From positions 1 to 64,000 of the forward strand of contig JAJUHC010000014.1 of assembly GCA_029268065.1 (NCBI GenBank): a stretch of 64,000 bases of DNA, written 5' to 3'. Positions 51,228 through 59,855 of the stretch are shown here, in pieces. The stretch comes from Clostridiales bacterium (GTDB lineage: Bacteria > Bacillota > Clostridia > Oscillospirales > Oscillospiraceae). Below the pieces are notes generated by a model, which saw only the letters and a list, made by a program, of their open reading frames with translations, had not been told where the DNA came from and did no database searches. Both the position numbers and the translations under genes were made by a program. Numbering within the stretch: position 1 is the first letter of the stretch; every line of letters starts with the position of its first letter.

Positions 51228-53590
51228 TGGACTTTTTAGAAAAATCCCTCAAGGTTCTGGAGCTTCCTGAGGTAATCGAATTGCTTCGCGCGGAGACCGT
51301 CAGCGAACCCGCGGGGACGCTCGCTTCAAATCTGCGGCCGTCTGTGAACATACACGAAATAAGGCAGCGTCAGAAGGAAGTGTCCGACGCCAAGGCCATG
51401 ATAGCGATAAACGGCCACCCGCCGTTTTACAGTATAAAGGACGTGGGAGGCTCCCTGGCAAGGGCGGATATAGGCGGCATGCTGAACACGCGGGAGCTGC
51501 TCGATATTGCTTATGTGCTCCGCTCGGCGCGCAACGTCAAGGGCTATTCATCGGCCGAAGGCACGTCGCTTTACGGCCTGTTTTCGTCGCTGCGGGCAAA
51601 CAAGTATCTCGAGGAAACGATAACCAACTCGATTTCCGGAGAGGATGAGATAGCCGACTCGGCAAGCACGGAGCTCGCAACAATAAGAAGGCACATGCGC
51701 GCAGCGGGCGCCAGGGTTCGGGAGGCTCTTCAGAAGATAATATCGTCTCCGGGCTACTCGAAGGCGCTTCAGGAGCCGATCATCACGATGCGCTCCGATC
51801 GCTATGTAATCCCGGTGAAGGCCGAATACAAAAACAGCATACCCGGACTTGTGCATGATATCTCAGCGAGCGGAGCCACGCTTTTTATAGAGCCCATGCA
51901 GGTCGTTCAGGTCAATAACGAGATCAGGGAGCTCGAGGCCAGGGAGCAGAAGGAAATAGAACGCATACTGATGCAGCTGTCCGCGGAGGCCGCCGCACAT
52001 AAGGACGACATTCTGTCGGACTTTGCACTGCTTGCAGAGCTTGACTATATCTTTGCAAAGGCCAGGCTGTCGTACAGTTTGGACTGTTCAGAGCCGGAGC
52101 TTACTGAGGACGGAACCCTGACGCTGAGGAGGGCGAGGCATCCTCTCCTGCCGAAAAAATCCGCCGTGCCGATAGACATTTCCATCGGCGCGGGTTATGA
52201 CACGCTCGTGATAACAGGCCCCAATACCGGAGGAAAAACAGTGAGCCTCAAGACACTCGGCATACTCAGCATAATGGCGCAATGCGGGCTGCATATTCCG
52301 GCCGGAGACGGCAGCCGGCTGCCGGTTTTTGAAAAGGTTATGGCCGATATCGGGGACGAGCAGAGCATAGAGCAATCGCTTTCCACTTTTTCATCTCATA
52401 TGACCAACATAGTCCAGATACTTAGGGAAGCGGGAGATAACTCCCTGCTCCTTTTTGACGAGCTCGGCGCCGGCACGGACCCCGTCGAGGGAGCGGCGCT
52501 TGCGATAGCGATAATCGAGTTCGCGAGAAAGCGCGGAGCCAAGGTGGCTGCGACCACCCATTACGCCGAGCTTAAAATATACGGCACATCCACTCCGGGC
52601 GTGATGAACGCGTCCTGCGAGTTCGACGTGGAAACGCTGAAGCCGACTTACAGGCTCATCACGGGGATACCCGGCAAGTCGAACGCGTTCGCTATATCGG
52701 AAAGGCTCGGCATACCAAAGGAAATCATTTCCGACGCAGAAAGCCGCATCGACAAAAGCAGCGCCGACTTTGAACAGGTGCTGACCCAGCTGGAGGCCCG
52801 CCGTCAGCAGATGGAAAAAGAGCAGCTTGAAACGCGAAAACTGCTGCTTGAAGCCGAAGAAAGCAGGAAAAAAGCCGACGAATACAGGAGACTTACGGAG
52901 CTCGAGAAGGAGAAGGCCGCGAAAATCGCAAGACGGGAAGCCGAAAAGATACTTGAGGAGGCAAGGCGCGCCGCCGACGAGGTCTTCGGCGAGCTTTCGG
53001 GTATCAGGAAAAAGGCCGAGTCCGAAAACTGGCAGGAAGTCAACAGCGCTGGAGCGGAGATAAGGAGAAAGCTGAACGAGGCGCAGGATAAAACGGGCGC
53101 AAAAGAAAAAGAGCTGGCTCCGGCAAAGAACTCAAGGCCTGTAAAAGCCGGCGACATCGTAGAACTGACGGCCCTGGGCACAAAGGCGGAGGTTATTTCC
53201 GTCGCCCAGGACGGGACACTCAAGCTCCAGGCCGGAATAATGAAAATAAGCGCACGCGAGGACGAGGTCAGGCTCGTCGAGGGGCAGCCCATATCGGGCG
53301 TCAAACGAATAGTCGCCAAATCCGAGAAGCAGCTTCGCACCGAGGGCTCGAAGCCGGAAATTGATTTAAGGGGAATGACGAGCGAGGAGGCCGTCGCCGC
53401 TGTCGAGCTGTTCATAGACTCCGCCTCCATGTCAAACATGGAAACCGTTCGGATAATCCACGGAAAGGGAACGGGCGCCCTGCGCTCCGCAATACAGGCG
53501 AGTCTCAAAAAAAACAAACTCGTGAAGTCCTTCAGGCTCGGAGTTTACGGAGAGGGCGAGGACGGCGTGACAGTGGTCAGCTTGAAATGA
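51227..53590 (+). CDS. mutS2: Endonuclease MutS2
   Basis: A 787-residue MutS2. The ATPase has Walker A TGPNTGGKTVSLK, STFSSHMTNIV and LLFDELGAGTDPVEGAALA. A long coiled coil (about residues 505-620, rich in Lys, Glu, Arg) is followed by a KOW-like segment (VKAGDIVELTALGTKAEVIS) and a C-terminal Smr nuclease domain (DLRGMTSEEA, HGKGTGALR). It acts in suppression of recombination and rescue of collided ribosomes. Full length. Confidence 0.97.
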   Translation: MDFLEKSLKVLELPEVIELLRAETVSEPAGTLASNLRPSVNIHEIRQRQKEVSDAKAMIAINGHPPFYSIKDVGGSLARADIGGMLNTRELLDIAYVLRSARNVKGYSSAEGTSLYGLFSSLRANKYLEETITNSISGEDEIADSASTELATIRRHMRAAGARVREALQKIISSPGYSKALQEPIITMRSDRYVIPVKAEYKNSIPGLVHDISASGATLFIEPMQVVQVNNEIRELEAREQKEIERILMQLSAEAAAHKDDILSDFALLAELDYIFAKARLSYSLDCSEPELTEDGTLTLRRARHPLLPKKSAVPIDISIGAGYDTLVITGPNTGGKTVSLKTLGILSIMAQCGLHIPAGDGSRLPVFEKVMADIGDEQSIEQSLSTFSSHMTNIVQILREAGDNSLLLFDELGAGTDPVEGAALAIAIIEFARKRGAKVAATTHYAELKIYGTSTPGVMNASCEFDVETLKPTYRLITGIPGKSNAFAISERLGIPKEIISDAESRIDKSSADFEQVLTQLEARRQQMEKEQLETRKLLLEAEESRKKADEYRRLTELEKEKAAKIARREAEKILEEARRAADEVFGELSGIRKKAESENWQEVNSAGAEIRRKLNEAQDKTGAKEKELAPAKNSRPVKAGDIVELTALGTKAEVISVAQDGTLKLQAGIMKISAREDEVRLVEGQPISGVKRIVAKSEKQLRTEGSKPEIDLRGMTSEEAVAAVELFIDSASMSNMETVRIIHGKGTGALRSAIQASLKKNKLVKSFRLGVYGEGEDGVTVVSLK

Positions 53591-53674
53591 GAAATTCCGC
53601 TTCCATAAAATTAGCCAATGAATCCGAACGTCGGCTTAAAATTATTGGTGATTAGTATGAAATACAAAAATTAT

Positions 53675-53703
53675 TTGACTTTAAATCGAGGGTTTGTTAG
53701 AAT
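53675..53703 (+). promoter_or_regulatory. Sigma-A promoter of the HPr gene
   Basis: TTGACT (53675-53680) and TAGAAT (53698-53703) with an exact 17-bp spacer, about 50 bp upstream of the HPr start. Confidence 0.8.
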
Positions 53704-53752
53704 ATATACGCTATCGTTTGAATGAATACAGCGGATAAAAGGAGTGGCTTCC

Positions 53753-54016
53753 ATGTATATCAGGGATACTGTCGTCAATAATCAGGTAGGGCTGCATGCA
53801 AGACCCGCAACCTTTTTTATCCAGAAGGCTAACGAGTATAAAAGCAGCATTTGGATCGAAAAGGAAGAGCGGAGAGTCAATGCGAAAAGTCTTCTCGGGG
53901 TCTTGTCCTTGGGAATTGTCAAGGGCAGCACGATAGGGATTATCGCGGACGGACCGGACGAGAAGGAAGCCGTTGACAGTCTGGTCGATCTGATCTCCTC
54001 CAACTTTTCCGAGTAA
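53753..54016 (+). CDS. ptsH: HPr-family phosphocarrier protein
   Basis: An 87-residue HPr. The phospho-accepting His is in QVGLHARPATFF and the regulatory Ser in NAKSLLGVLSLGI, so both PEP-dependent transfer and HPr-kinase control are possible. ATG 53753 has a GGAG site; GTG 53744 is part of the same stretch. It stands alone with its own promoter and terminator, apart from Enzyme I, so a mainly regulatory (Crh-like) role is also possible. Confidence 0.92.
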   Translation: MYIRDTVVNNQVGLHARPATFFIQKANEYKSSIWIEKEERRVNAKSLLGVLSLGIVKGSTIGIIADGPDEKEAVDSLVDLISSNFSE

Positions 54017-54033
54017 TTGCGATATTAAAAAAC

Positions 54034-54058
54034 GGGCGCTTCGGCGCCTGATTTTTTT
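54034..54058 (+). terminator. Terminator of the HPr gene
   Basis: Stem GGGCGC (54034-54039) and GCGCCT (54044-54049) around a stable TTCG loop, followed by seven T at 54052-54058. Confidence 0.85.
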
Positions 54059-54342
54059 GTCCTAAAAAGAGCGGAGCCGCGCAAAAAAACGGAACCGGCT
54101 GCGCTGCTTAGTCTCCGGTTTTTACTCATTTTACACAATAAATAGTATAATAACGCATGAAAGGAAAAATAAAAATGTACCTTTGCGGTCAAAAAAATAC
54201 TCCCGGAATTGAAATCAGTCAAATGTAACGGGCGGATGCAAATTCCGTAAAGGTAATCGTTCCAACAACTTGACCTTTTTGCGGCGTTTTATTTTTTTTT
54301 ATAAAGCCATATTAGTAAAGCGATCGACAAAAAGGAGTGATG
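54059..54342. other. Intergenic region upstream of spoIVB
   Basis: About 285 bp without a supported gene. An AACCGG/CCGGTT hairpin lies at 54093-54120 with a T-run. CATATTA at 54308-54314 fits the sigma-G -10 pattern CATWNTA, with a poor -35 (GTTTT at 54286-54290). A 23-codon frame at 54157 has no clear support. Confidence 0.4.
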
Positions 54343-55446
54343 ATGGATTTGAAGCTGCAGATTTTCTCTCCGGATCGGAGGGAAAACAAAAGGCGCGTAA
54401 CTGAAAAAACAAAAGTATCTGCTTTAAAAAATATATTATTGACCTCAGCTGTTGTTATATGCATATCGGTCCCGTCAGCGGAAGCTTCGGCATCCCGGGC
54501 GATTCCGTCGGAGCTTATCCCTTCCGGCATAATAGTCGGCATTTCCGTAAAGAGCGACGGCGTCGTCGTGGTTTCCCTGGGCGAGGTGGAAACGGCGGAC
54601 GGGAAAACGTCTCCCGCGGCGGACGCGGGAATATTATCCGGCGATATCATAAAAAGCATCGGAGAAGAGAAGATTGTTTCGATCGACGATATCAAAACCT
54701 CGGTAAGAAGCTCCGGCGGCAGGGAGATATCCGTAAGGATAGAAAGAAGCGGTAAAAGCCTTCGGCTTTCGGTTACTCCGGCGCTCAATCTCAGCGGTTC
54801 ATATGAGCTTGGAGTATGGCTGCGCGACGGTCTTGCCGGAATGGGTACGGTGACCTTTGTGGACCCAAAAAGCGGTGTTCTGGGGGTGCTGGGACATCCT
54901 ATCAACGATGCAGACGCAAAGGTGATGCTGCCCTTAAAAAGCGGAATGCTCATGGGTGCGAGCGTGGGCTCGATAATAAAAGGGCGTTCGGGCACGCCCG
55001 GGCAGCTTCAGGGGAATCTGGATTTTGAAACGAAGCTCGGGACCATTCATTCAAATACGGATTGCGGAATATTCGGAGTGACTGAAAGCGCGGAGCTCAT
55101 AAGGGGCAAGACAATGCCCGTGGGGCCAAGGAAGAATATCAGGGTCGGCGAAGCCTTTATTATTTCAAATATAAGCGGAGAGATTGAAAGATATTCGATA
55201 GAAATATCAAGGGTATTTTCCGGAAGCGACGAAAGAAATATGCTGATTACGGTTACTGACGAAAGACTCATTTCACAAACGGGCGGAATTGTCCAGGGAA
55301 TGAGCGGAAGCCCGATAATTCAGGACGGAAAGCTTATCGGAGCGGTCACGCACGTTCTAGTGAACGAACCCGTAAAGGGATACGGAATCTCGGTTGAAAA
55401 AATGCTGGAAAAGGCGTTTTATGAAGAGAAGCAAACGGCGGCATAA
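54343..55446 (+). CDS. spoIVB: SpoIVB serine peptidase
   Basis: A 367-residue sporulation protease. An N-terminal membrane anchor (about residues 25-45) precedes a PDZ domain (GILSGDIIKSIGEEKI) and the S55 peptidase domain with GVLGHPIND (catalytic His) and GGIVQGMSGSPII (catalytic Ser). It is secreted from the forespore and activates the SpoIVFB/pro-sigma-K pathway. ATG 54343 has an AAAGGAG site; ATG 54340 is also possible. spo0A follows, as in other spore formers. Confidence 0.96.
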   Translation: MDLKLQIFSPDRRENKRRVTEKTKVSALKNILLTSAVVICISVPSAEASASRAIPSELIPSGIIVGISVKSDGVVVVSLGEVETADGKTSPAADAGILSGDIIKSIGEEKIVSIDDIKTSVRSSGGREISVRIERSGKSLRLSVTPALNLSGSYELGVWLRDGLAGMGTVTFVDPKSGVLGVLGHPINDADAKVMLPLKSGMLMGASVGSIIKGRSGTPGQLQGNLDFETKLGTIHSNTDCGIFGVTESAELIRGKTMPVGPRKNIRVGEAFIISNISGEIERYSIEISRVFSGSDERNMLITVTDERLISQTGGIVQGMSGSPIIQDGKLIGAVTHVLVNEPVKGYGISVEKMLEKAFYEEKQTAA

Positions 55447-55451
55447 AGTGC

Positions 55452-55481
55452 GCGGCGGCAGTATATTTTGACTGCCGTCGC
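55452..55481 (+). terminator. Terminator of spoIVB
   Basis: Stem GCGGCGGCAGT (55452-55462) and ACTGCCGTCGC (55471-55481), one mismatch, with a T-rich stretch about 12 bases later. Confidence 0.6.
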
Positions 55482-55521
55482 AAATTATTAAAAATTTTTT
55501 CTATTATTTTCCAAAAATATA

Positions 55522-55550
55522 TTGCAAAGTTTGTGATGATATGGTAATTT
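55522..55550 (+). promoter_or_regulatory. Candidate promoter of spo0A
   Basis: TTGCAA (55522-55527) and TAATTT (55545-55550) with a 17-bp spacer, about 135 bp upstream of the spo0A start. No TGTCGAA-type 0A box was found in this leader. Weak assignment. Confidence 0.35.
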
Positions 55551-55684
55551 AAAGTCAATGCAGCTCGGGTGATGCTAAAACGGTCATGTGGGTGAAGGGT
55601 ATAGCCGGATTAGAGATAAAGGTTTTACCACCGTGAGTGTAAATTTTGGGCGATTGGAGAACGCCTTTATAACGGAGGAAATGT

Positions 55685-56467
55685 ATGAGCACAAAAACCA
55701 AAATTCTCGTTGCCGATTCCGGAGAAGATTTCTACAAACTCTTACAGGACCGGATAAAATTCGAAGACGACTTCAAATTGCTGGGAAGGGCTGCAAACGG
55801 CGAGGAAGCTCTGCAAATGTCGCAGGAGCTGGGCGCCGACGTGCTGCTCATGGACGTCATTCTTCCGAAGCTGGACGGTCTTTGCGTAATGGAACGCCTA
55901 AACAAGCTTCAGCGGCGCCCATGCGTGATAATTACCTCTAATTTTTCAAACGAGCATGTTGTGTCCGAGGCTGCGGCTCTCGGAGCGAGCTTTTATCTTG
56001 CCAAGCCCTGCGATATAGACGTGCTGTTCAGCCGTATCAGGCAGATAGTAAGCAAGGCGAGGCCCCAGTTTGAAATGAAGAGCGCACAGCGCTTGCAGCG
56101 GGAGCAGAGCCTTGAAAGCCTCGTGACCGACGTTATTCACGAAATCGGCGTTCCGGCGCATATCAAGGGCTACCAGTATCTGCGCGAGGCCATCATCCTT
56201 TCCGTAAACAATATGGAAATGATAAACGCCGTGACCAAGGTGCTGTATCCCGAGGTGGCGAAGACCTTTGAAACGACTCCATCGAGGGTCGAGCGCGCCA
56301 TTCGTCACGCGATTGAAGTGGCATGGGACAGGGGAGACATAGAAGTTCTTCAGAAATTCTTCGGATATACCGTGTCAAATATCAAGGGCAAGCCGACAAA
56401 CAGCGAGTTCATCGCGATGATAGCCGACCGGCTCCAGCTTCAGAGGAAAAATAAGGACAGCCAGTAG
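55685..56467 (+). CDS. spo0A: Sporulation master regulator Spo0A
   Basis: A 260-residue response regulator. The receiver has the phospho-Asp in [13 protein letters not shown] and the switch Lys in FYLAKPCD. The C-terminal Spo0A DNA-binding domain has [19 protein letters not shown] and [20 protein letters not shown], nearly invariant in spore formers. ATG 55685 has a GGAGG site. Its presence with spoIVB marks the organism as an endospore former. Confidence 0.98.
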   Translation: MSTKTKILVADSGEDFYKLLQDRIKFEDDFKLLGRAANGEEALQMSQELGADVLLMDVILPKLDGLCVMERLNKLQRRPCVIITSNFSNEHVVSEAAALGASFYLAKPCDIDVLFSRIRQIVSKARPQFEMKSAQRLQREQSLESLVTDVIHEIGVPAHIKGYQYLREAIILSVNNMEMINAVTKVLYPEVAKTFETTPSRVERAIRHAIEVAWDRGDIEVLQKFFGYTVSNIKGKPTNSEFIAMIADRLQLQRKNKDSQ

Positions 56468-56546
56468 AACTTAAGCGCCTCAGACCCTCGCACCGATCGG
56501 TATCCGCTATTTTACCAAAAATGCCTCGTAAAATTTGCCAATAATT

Positions 56547-56570
56547 AAAGCCGCTTGGGCGGCTTTTTTT
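56547..56570 (+). terminator. Terminator of spo0A
   Basis: Stem AAAGCCGC (56547-56554) and GCGGCTTT (56559-56566) with a TTGG loop, T-run to 56570. Confidence 0.9.
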
Positions 56571-56571
56571 G

Positions 56572-56600
56572 TTGCATTTTTTAATTATTTGTATTATATT
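56572..56600 (+). promoter_or_regulatory. Promoter of the orphan gene
   Basis: TTGCAT (56572-56577) and TATATT (56595-56600) with a 17-bp spacer, directly after the spo0A terminator and about 40 bp before the next start codon. Confidence 0.55.
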
Positions 56601-56640
56601 TAAATTAATAAAAATATATTTGGAAGCGAGGGACACGAGT

Positions 56641-57192
56641 ATGATGAGCAACCTAAAAACATCGGTTGATTTCCAAAAGAAAATCATTAAGGGCATTTCC
56701 GGATATGTTGCCGAAAGAGGTTTTTCCACGGGCAATCTGCCCTTTATTCCCGAGCTGTACCTCCAAAACTCAAGGTTCATACCTAGGGCGACCGAGGAGG
56801 TCGACAAGGTTGGAATGATGGGAAACGAGCTTTACCGTCACCTTTACGTTTCCTTTTTCGGCGGCATTATAGCGACGTACTTCTGGAATTTCGCCAGAAA
56901 TTCGCTTAAAACCAGGGGGCTCTATGAAATGTGTGTCGAGCTTTGCCCCCTGAAGGACCTGGACCAGCTTTCGTACGGGCTTATGGGAATGACGGTCGCC
57001 GAAGGAGAGTATGAAATAAAGGAGCTCTTTTATGAAATCTATTCATATGCCGCATGGGAATACGAAGAGGCGCGGGAGGCATATGGGGAGGATTCAATGG
57101 CCAGGTTTGAAAAGGAGCTTGTGAGGATATTTTTCCATTTCGGTATGTGCATATCTCTCAATAAGCTGGAGATACAAATAAAACCCGAATAG
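56641..57192 (+). CDS. Orphan protein of unknown function
   Basis: A 183-residue protein I do not recognise. It is mostly helical in look, rich in Glu, Tyr, Phe and Met, and has no signal peptide or strong membrane segment, although a hydrophobic stretch (LYVSFFGGIIATYFWNF) lies near residue 85. Own promoter and terminator surround it. It sits between spo0A and the carboxypeptidase gene, so a sporulation-related role is possible but unsupported. Two ATGs (56641, 56644) could start it. Confidence 0.65.
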   Translation: MMSNLKTSVDFQKKIIKGISGYVAERGFSTGNLPFIPELYLQNSRFIPRATEEVDKVGMMGNELYRHLYVSFFGGIIATYFWNFARNSLKTRGLYEMCVELCPLKDLDQLSYGLMGMTVAEGEYEIKELFYEIYSYAAWEYEEAREAYGEDSMARFEKELVRIFFHFGMCISLNKLEIQIKPE

Positions 57193-57210
57193 GAACAGGC
57201 TGATATTGAC

Positions 57211-57234
57211 CGCGGAGGGCTCAAGCCCTCCGCG
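57211..57234. terminator. Bidirectional terminator
   Basis: Perfect stem CGCGGAGGGC (57211-57220) and GCCCTCCGCG (57225-57234) with a 4-base loop, between convergent genes. Confidence 0.75.
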
Positions 57235-57245
57235 TACGTATATTG

Positions 57246-58616
57246 TTAATTGTGCCTGCGGCGTCCCCTTCCGCTGTACCCGCGGGTGCGGTACCGGGCG
57301 CGGTTGCGTATCCTGCGTCTGTTTGTGACCGCAAACAGCAAAAATACGACAAGAGCGAGGATCAAGAGGACGGAGAGCGCCAGCAAAACGGGGTTTTTTA
57401 CTATCTTATACACGGCGTACTGGAGGCCTGAAACCTCGACCGACGTGCTCGAAACCAGCTTTGAGGTCCCGATAACGCTGCCTTTATACGATACCGATAT
57501 TTCCCCGACAACCTGTCCGGCGCTTATCGGGGCGGTCAGGGGAGACTTGTCGCGCTCGCTGTATATGACGACATTACGGGTGAATTCGGAGTCCTGGGCG
57601 TCCGTCGGCACTACGGCGGAGATATTGGACTGAGGCTTTGCTATTATCGAGTTTACTCCTTTGCCAAGCTTTACCGGTATCTCCTTGATGAGATTGCTCG
57701 TGCCCACGAGATCCCTCATTTTATAGCTGCTGAAAGCCCACTCGTACAGCCTTTTCGATTCGGTAAACGCAACGTTGACTTCCGTTCCGTCCTCCAGCTT
57801 CTTCTCCGGCGAGCCCATCACTATTGCGATGAGGTTCACTCCGTTCTTTGATGCCGACGATACAAGGCAGCAGCCGGCTTCGTCGGTAGTGCCGGTTTTT
57901 ATGCCCTTGGCATATTGATAGTAATATGTTGTTTTATAAGGTGAAATAAGTGCGTTGGTTGTCACGAGATGCCTTATCGGCGACTTGTTCGTCGCCGGGA
58001 TATCGATTGAAACGGTGTTGCACATGTCGCGGAAAAGCTGGTGCTTCTCGGCTTCCCTGACCAGCTTGTAAAGATCGGTTGCGGTCGTGTAGTGATTAGG
58101 GTCGTGCAGGCCGTGTGCGTTTGCGTAGTGGGTGCCGGTGCAGCCGAGCTCCTTCGCCCTCGTGTTCATCCTGGCTATAAAATCGCTTATGCTGCCGCCA
58201 GCAATATATTCTCCTATTATATTGCTGGATTCGTTGGCCGAGGCGACAAGATTGCAGTACAGGAGATTCCTCAGTGACATCTTTTCGCCGGGAACTATAT
58301 TCTGCGTGCTTCCGTCGATGGTCAGCCCCTCGTGAGAGGTATAGGAAGCGGTGACCATGTCGTCGAGTCCGACCTTTCCGCTCTCGATCGCCTCTATCGC
58401 AAGCAGGGCGGTCATAATTTTTGTCGTGCTGGCGGGATATATTTTCCCGTCCGCGTTTACGGAATACAGGGGCGCTCCGTTGTCGGCGTTGAGCAGGAGC
58501 ACGGCCTTCGCCTGGATTTCGGGATTGGGGTTTGACAGCGCGTTTGCGGGCGCAAGAAGCGCCAGCATGAGCGTAAGTACCAGCGTGAGAGATGCAAAAA
58601 ATTTTAATATTCTCAT
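57246..58616 (-). CDS. D-alanyl-D-alanine carboxypeptidase (DacF/PBP5 type)
   Basis: A 456-residue serine carboxypeptidase. An N-terminal signal peptide ending near APANA is followed by SxxK (YPASTTKIMTALL), SxN (VASANESSN) and KTG (GIKTGTTDEAG). A PBP5 C-terminal domain, a transmembrane helix (VLLALSVLLILALVVFLLF) and a strongly basic tail (RNRARYRTRGYSGRGRRRH) follow. Start 58616 has a GGAGAA site. It trims peptidoglycan pentapeptides; DacF-like members act in the spore cortex. Confidence 0.95.
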   Translation of the reverse strand: MRILKFFASLTLVLTLMLALLAPANALSNPNPEIQAKAVLLLNADNGAPLYSVNADGKIYPASTTKIMTALLAIEAIESGKVGLDDMVTASYTSHEGLTIDGSTQNIVPGEKMSLRNLLYCNLVASANESSNIIGEYIAGGSISDFIARMNTRAKELGCTGTHYANAHGLHDPNHYTTATDLYKLVREAEKHQLFRDMCNTVSIDIPATNKSPIRHLVTTNALISPYKTTYYYQYAKGIKTGTTDEAGCCLVSSASKNGVNLIAIVMGSPEKKLEDGTEVNVAFTESKRLYEWAFSSYKMRDLVGTSNLIKEIPVKLGKGVNSIIAKPQSNISAVVPTDAQDSEFTRNVVIYSERDKSPLTAPISAGQVVGEISVSYKGSVIGTSKLVSSTSVEVSGLQYAVYKIVKNPVLLALSVLLILALVVFLLFAVTNRRRIRNRARYRTRGYSGRGRRRHN

Positions 58617-58635
58617 GTTATTCTCCAACAAAATA

Positions 58636-58644
58636 TGTTATAAT
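58636..58644 (+). promoter_or_regulatory. Extended -10 promoter for the ComEA-like gene
   Basis: TG-n-TATAAT (58636-58644) on the plus strand, about 105 bp upstream of the GTG start. No clear -35, as is common with an extended -10. Confidence 0.45.
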
Positions 58645-58751
58645 GGTAAAAAATATAGAATTATATTGCCAAGCCTTAACACGAAGATTGCTGTCTATTA
58701 TATCAAATGGGGCGCGAAAAGCAACAACCAATCTGCTGGGGGCTAAAGATT

Positions 58752-59156
58752 GTGCGTAAAAACACTGTGAAGAAGGCGCATGTTACCCTGCTGAAAACCG
58801 AGTTTGTATTCATAATCGGCGCTTTGTTCGCGCTTGCCTTCACCTTCGGTTTTTTTACAGAAAGGTTCAGGGACGGTTCGGAGCTGATGCGGGAAACAAT
58901 ATCCGCGTCGGACAGCGTTTCATCTCGGCCGGCGCCCTCCGTCCCGCCGATGTCATATGAAGTAAAAGTTAACATCAACACGGCAAGCGCGCAAGAGCTG
59001 GGGGCGCTGCCCGGAATAGGCTCCGCAATTGCGGAGCGCATAATTTCGTACAGGGAAGCCAAGGGCGGATTCAAGAGCGTTGAGGAAATTAAGAAGGTAA
59101 ACGGCATAGGAGAAAAGACCTTTGAAAAAATAAGGCATCAAATAACGGTAGGCTGA
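58752..59156 (+). CDS. ComEA-like helix-hairpin-helix protein
   Basis: A 134-residue protein: an N-terminal membrane helix (EFVFIIGALFALAFTFGFF), a linker of about 45 residues and a C-terminal HhH domain (VNINTASAQELGALPGIG, ERIISYREAKGGF, VNGIGEKTFEKI). Bacillus ComEA also has a SLBB domain between these parts; here it is absent. It would bind DNA outside the membrane. GTG 58752 has a GGGGG site; the ATG at 58707 has none. No other competence genes are adjacent. Confidence 0.85.
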   Translation: MRKNTVKKAHVTLLKTEFVFIIGALFALAFTFGFFTERFRDGSELMRETISASDSVSSRPAPSVPPMSYEVKVNINTASAQELGALPGIGSAIAERIISYREAKGGFKSVEEIKKVNGIGEKTFEKIRHQITVG

Positions 59157-59174
59157 CAGGACGGGTGGAGGAAT

Positions 59175-59855
59175 ATGAAAATTCTGGTTGTTGACGACGA
59201 AAAGCTGCTCGTAAAGGGCATAAAGTTCAATCTCGAGTCCGAAGGGTACAAGGTCGAGGTGGGCTACGACGGAGAGGAAGCGGTTGAAATCGCCAAAAAC
59301 GGCAGCTTCGACCTTATTATTCTCGATCTCATGATGCCTAAGCTCAACGGCCTTGAGGCGTGCATGCGCATACGCCAGTTTTCGACCGTCCCGATAATAA
59401 TGCTTACCGCAAAGGCGGAGGACACGGACAAGGTGCTCGGCTTTGAATACGGAGCCGACGACTACATCACAAAGCCCTTCAACATTCTCGAGCTCAAGGC
59501 GAGGATACGCGCCCTCATCCGCCGCTCGCAGATACAGAGCCAGAGCAAGGAATCGGGAGTTATTAAAAGCGGCCACATCACGATAGACACGGAGAGACGC
59601 TGCGCCGAAAAGGACGGGGAACCGGTTGAGCTGACCGCCAAGGAGTTTGACCTTATGGAGCTGCTCATGAGGAATCCCGGCCGGGTATACAGCAGGGAAA
59701 ATCTCTTGAATATCATCTGGGGCTACGGCTATCAGGGTGATATCAGGACCGTGGACGTGCATGTGAGGAGACTCAGGGAAAAGCTGGAACACTCTCCCGC
59801 CGAACCGGACAAGATACTGACCAAATGGGGAGTTGGTTATTATTTCAAAGACTAA
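59175..59855 (+). CDS. OmpR/PhoB-family response regulator
   Basis: A 226-residue regulator. The receiver has LVVDDEKLL, the phospho-Asp in LIILDLMMPK and Lys in DYITKPF. The C-terminal winged helix has ELTAKEFDLMELLM and RTVDVHVRRLREKL. Close to PhoP/WalR/YycF-type proteins by eye. It overlaps its sensor kinase gene. Confidence 0.95.
   Translation: MKILVVDDEKLLVKGIKFNLESEGYKVEVGYDGEEAVEIAKNGSFDLIILDLMMPKLNGLEACMRIRQFSTVPIIMLTAKAEDTDKVLGFEYGADDYITKPFNILELKARIRALIRRSQIQSQSKESGVIKSGHITIDTERRCAEKDGEPVELTAKEFDLMELLMRNPGRVYSRENLLNIIWGYGYQGDIRTVDVHVRRLREKLEHSPAEPDKILTKWGVGYYFKD

Noticed and set aside
54157-54228. 23-codon ORF upstream of spoIVB
   Set aside because: No recognisable sequence, low-complexity lysine start and no conserved context.
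55588-55941. 117-codon ORF overlapping spo0A in another frame
   Set aside because: It overlaps the certain spo0A gene and has an arginine/alanine-rich frame-shadow composition.
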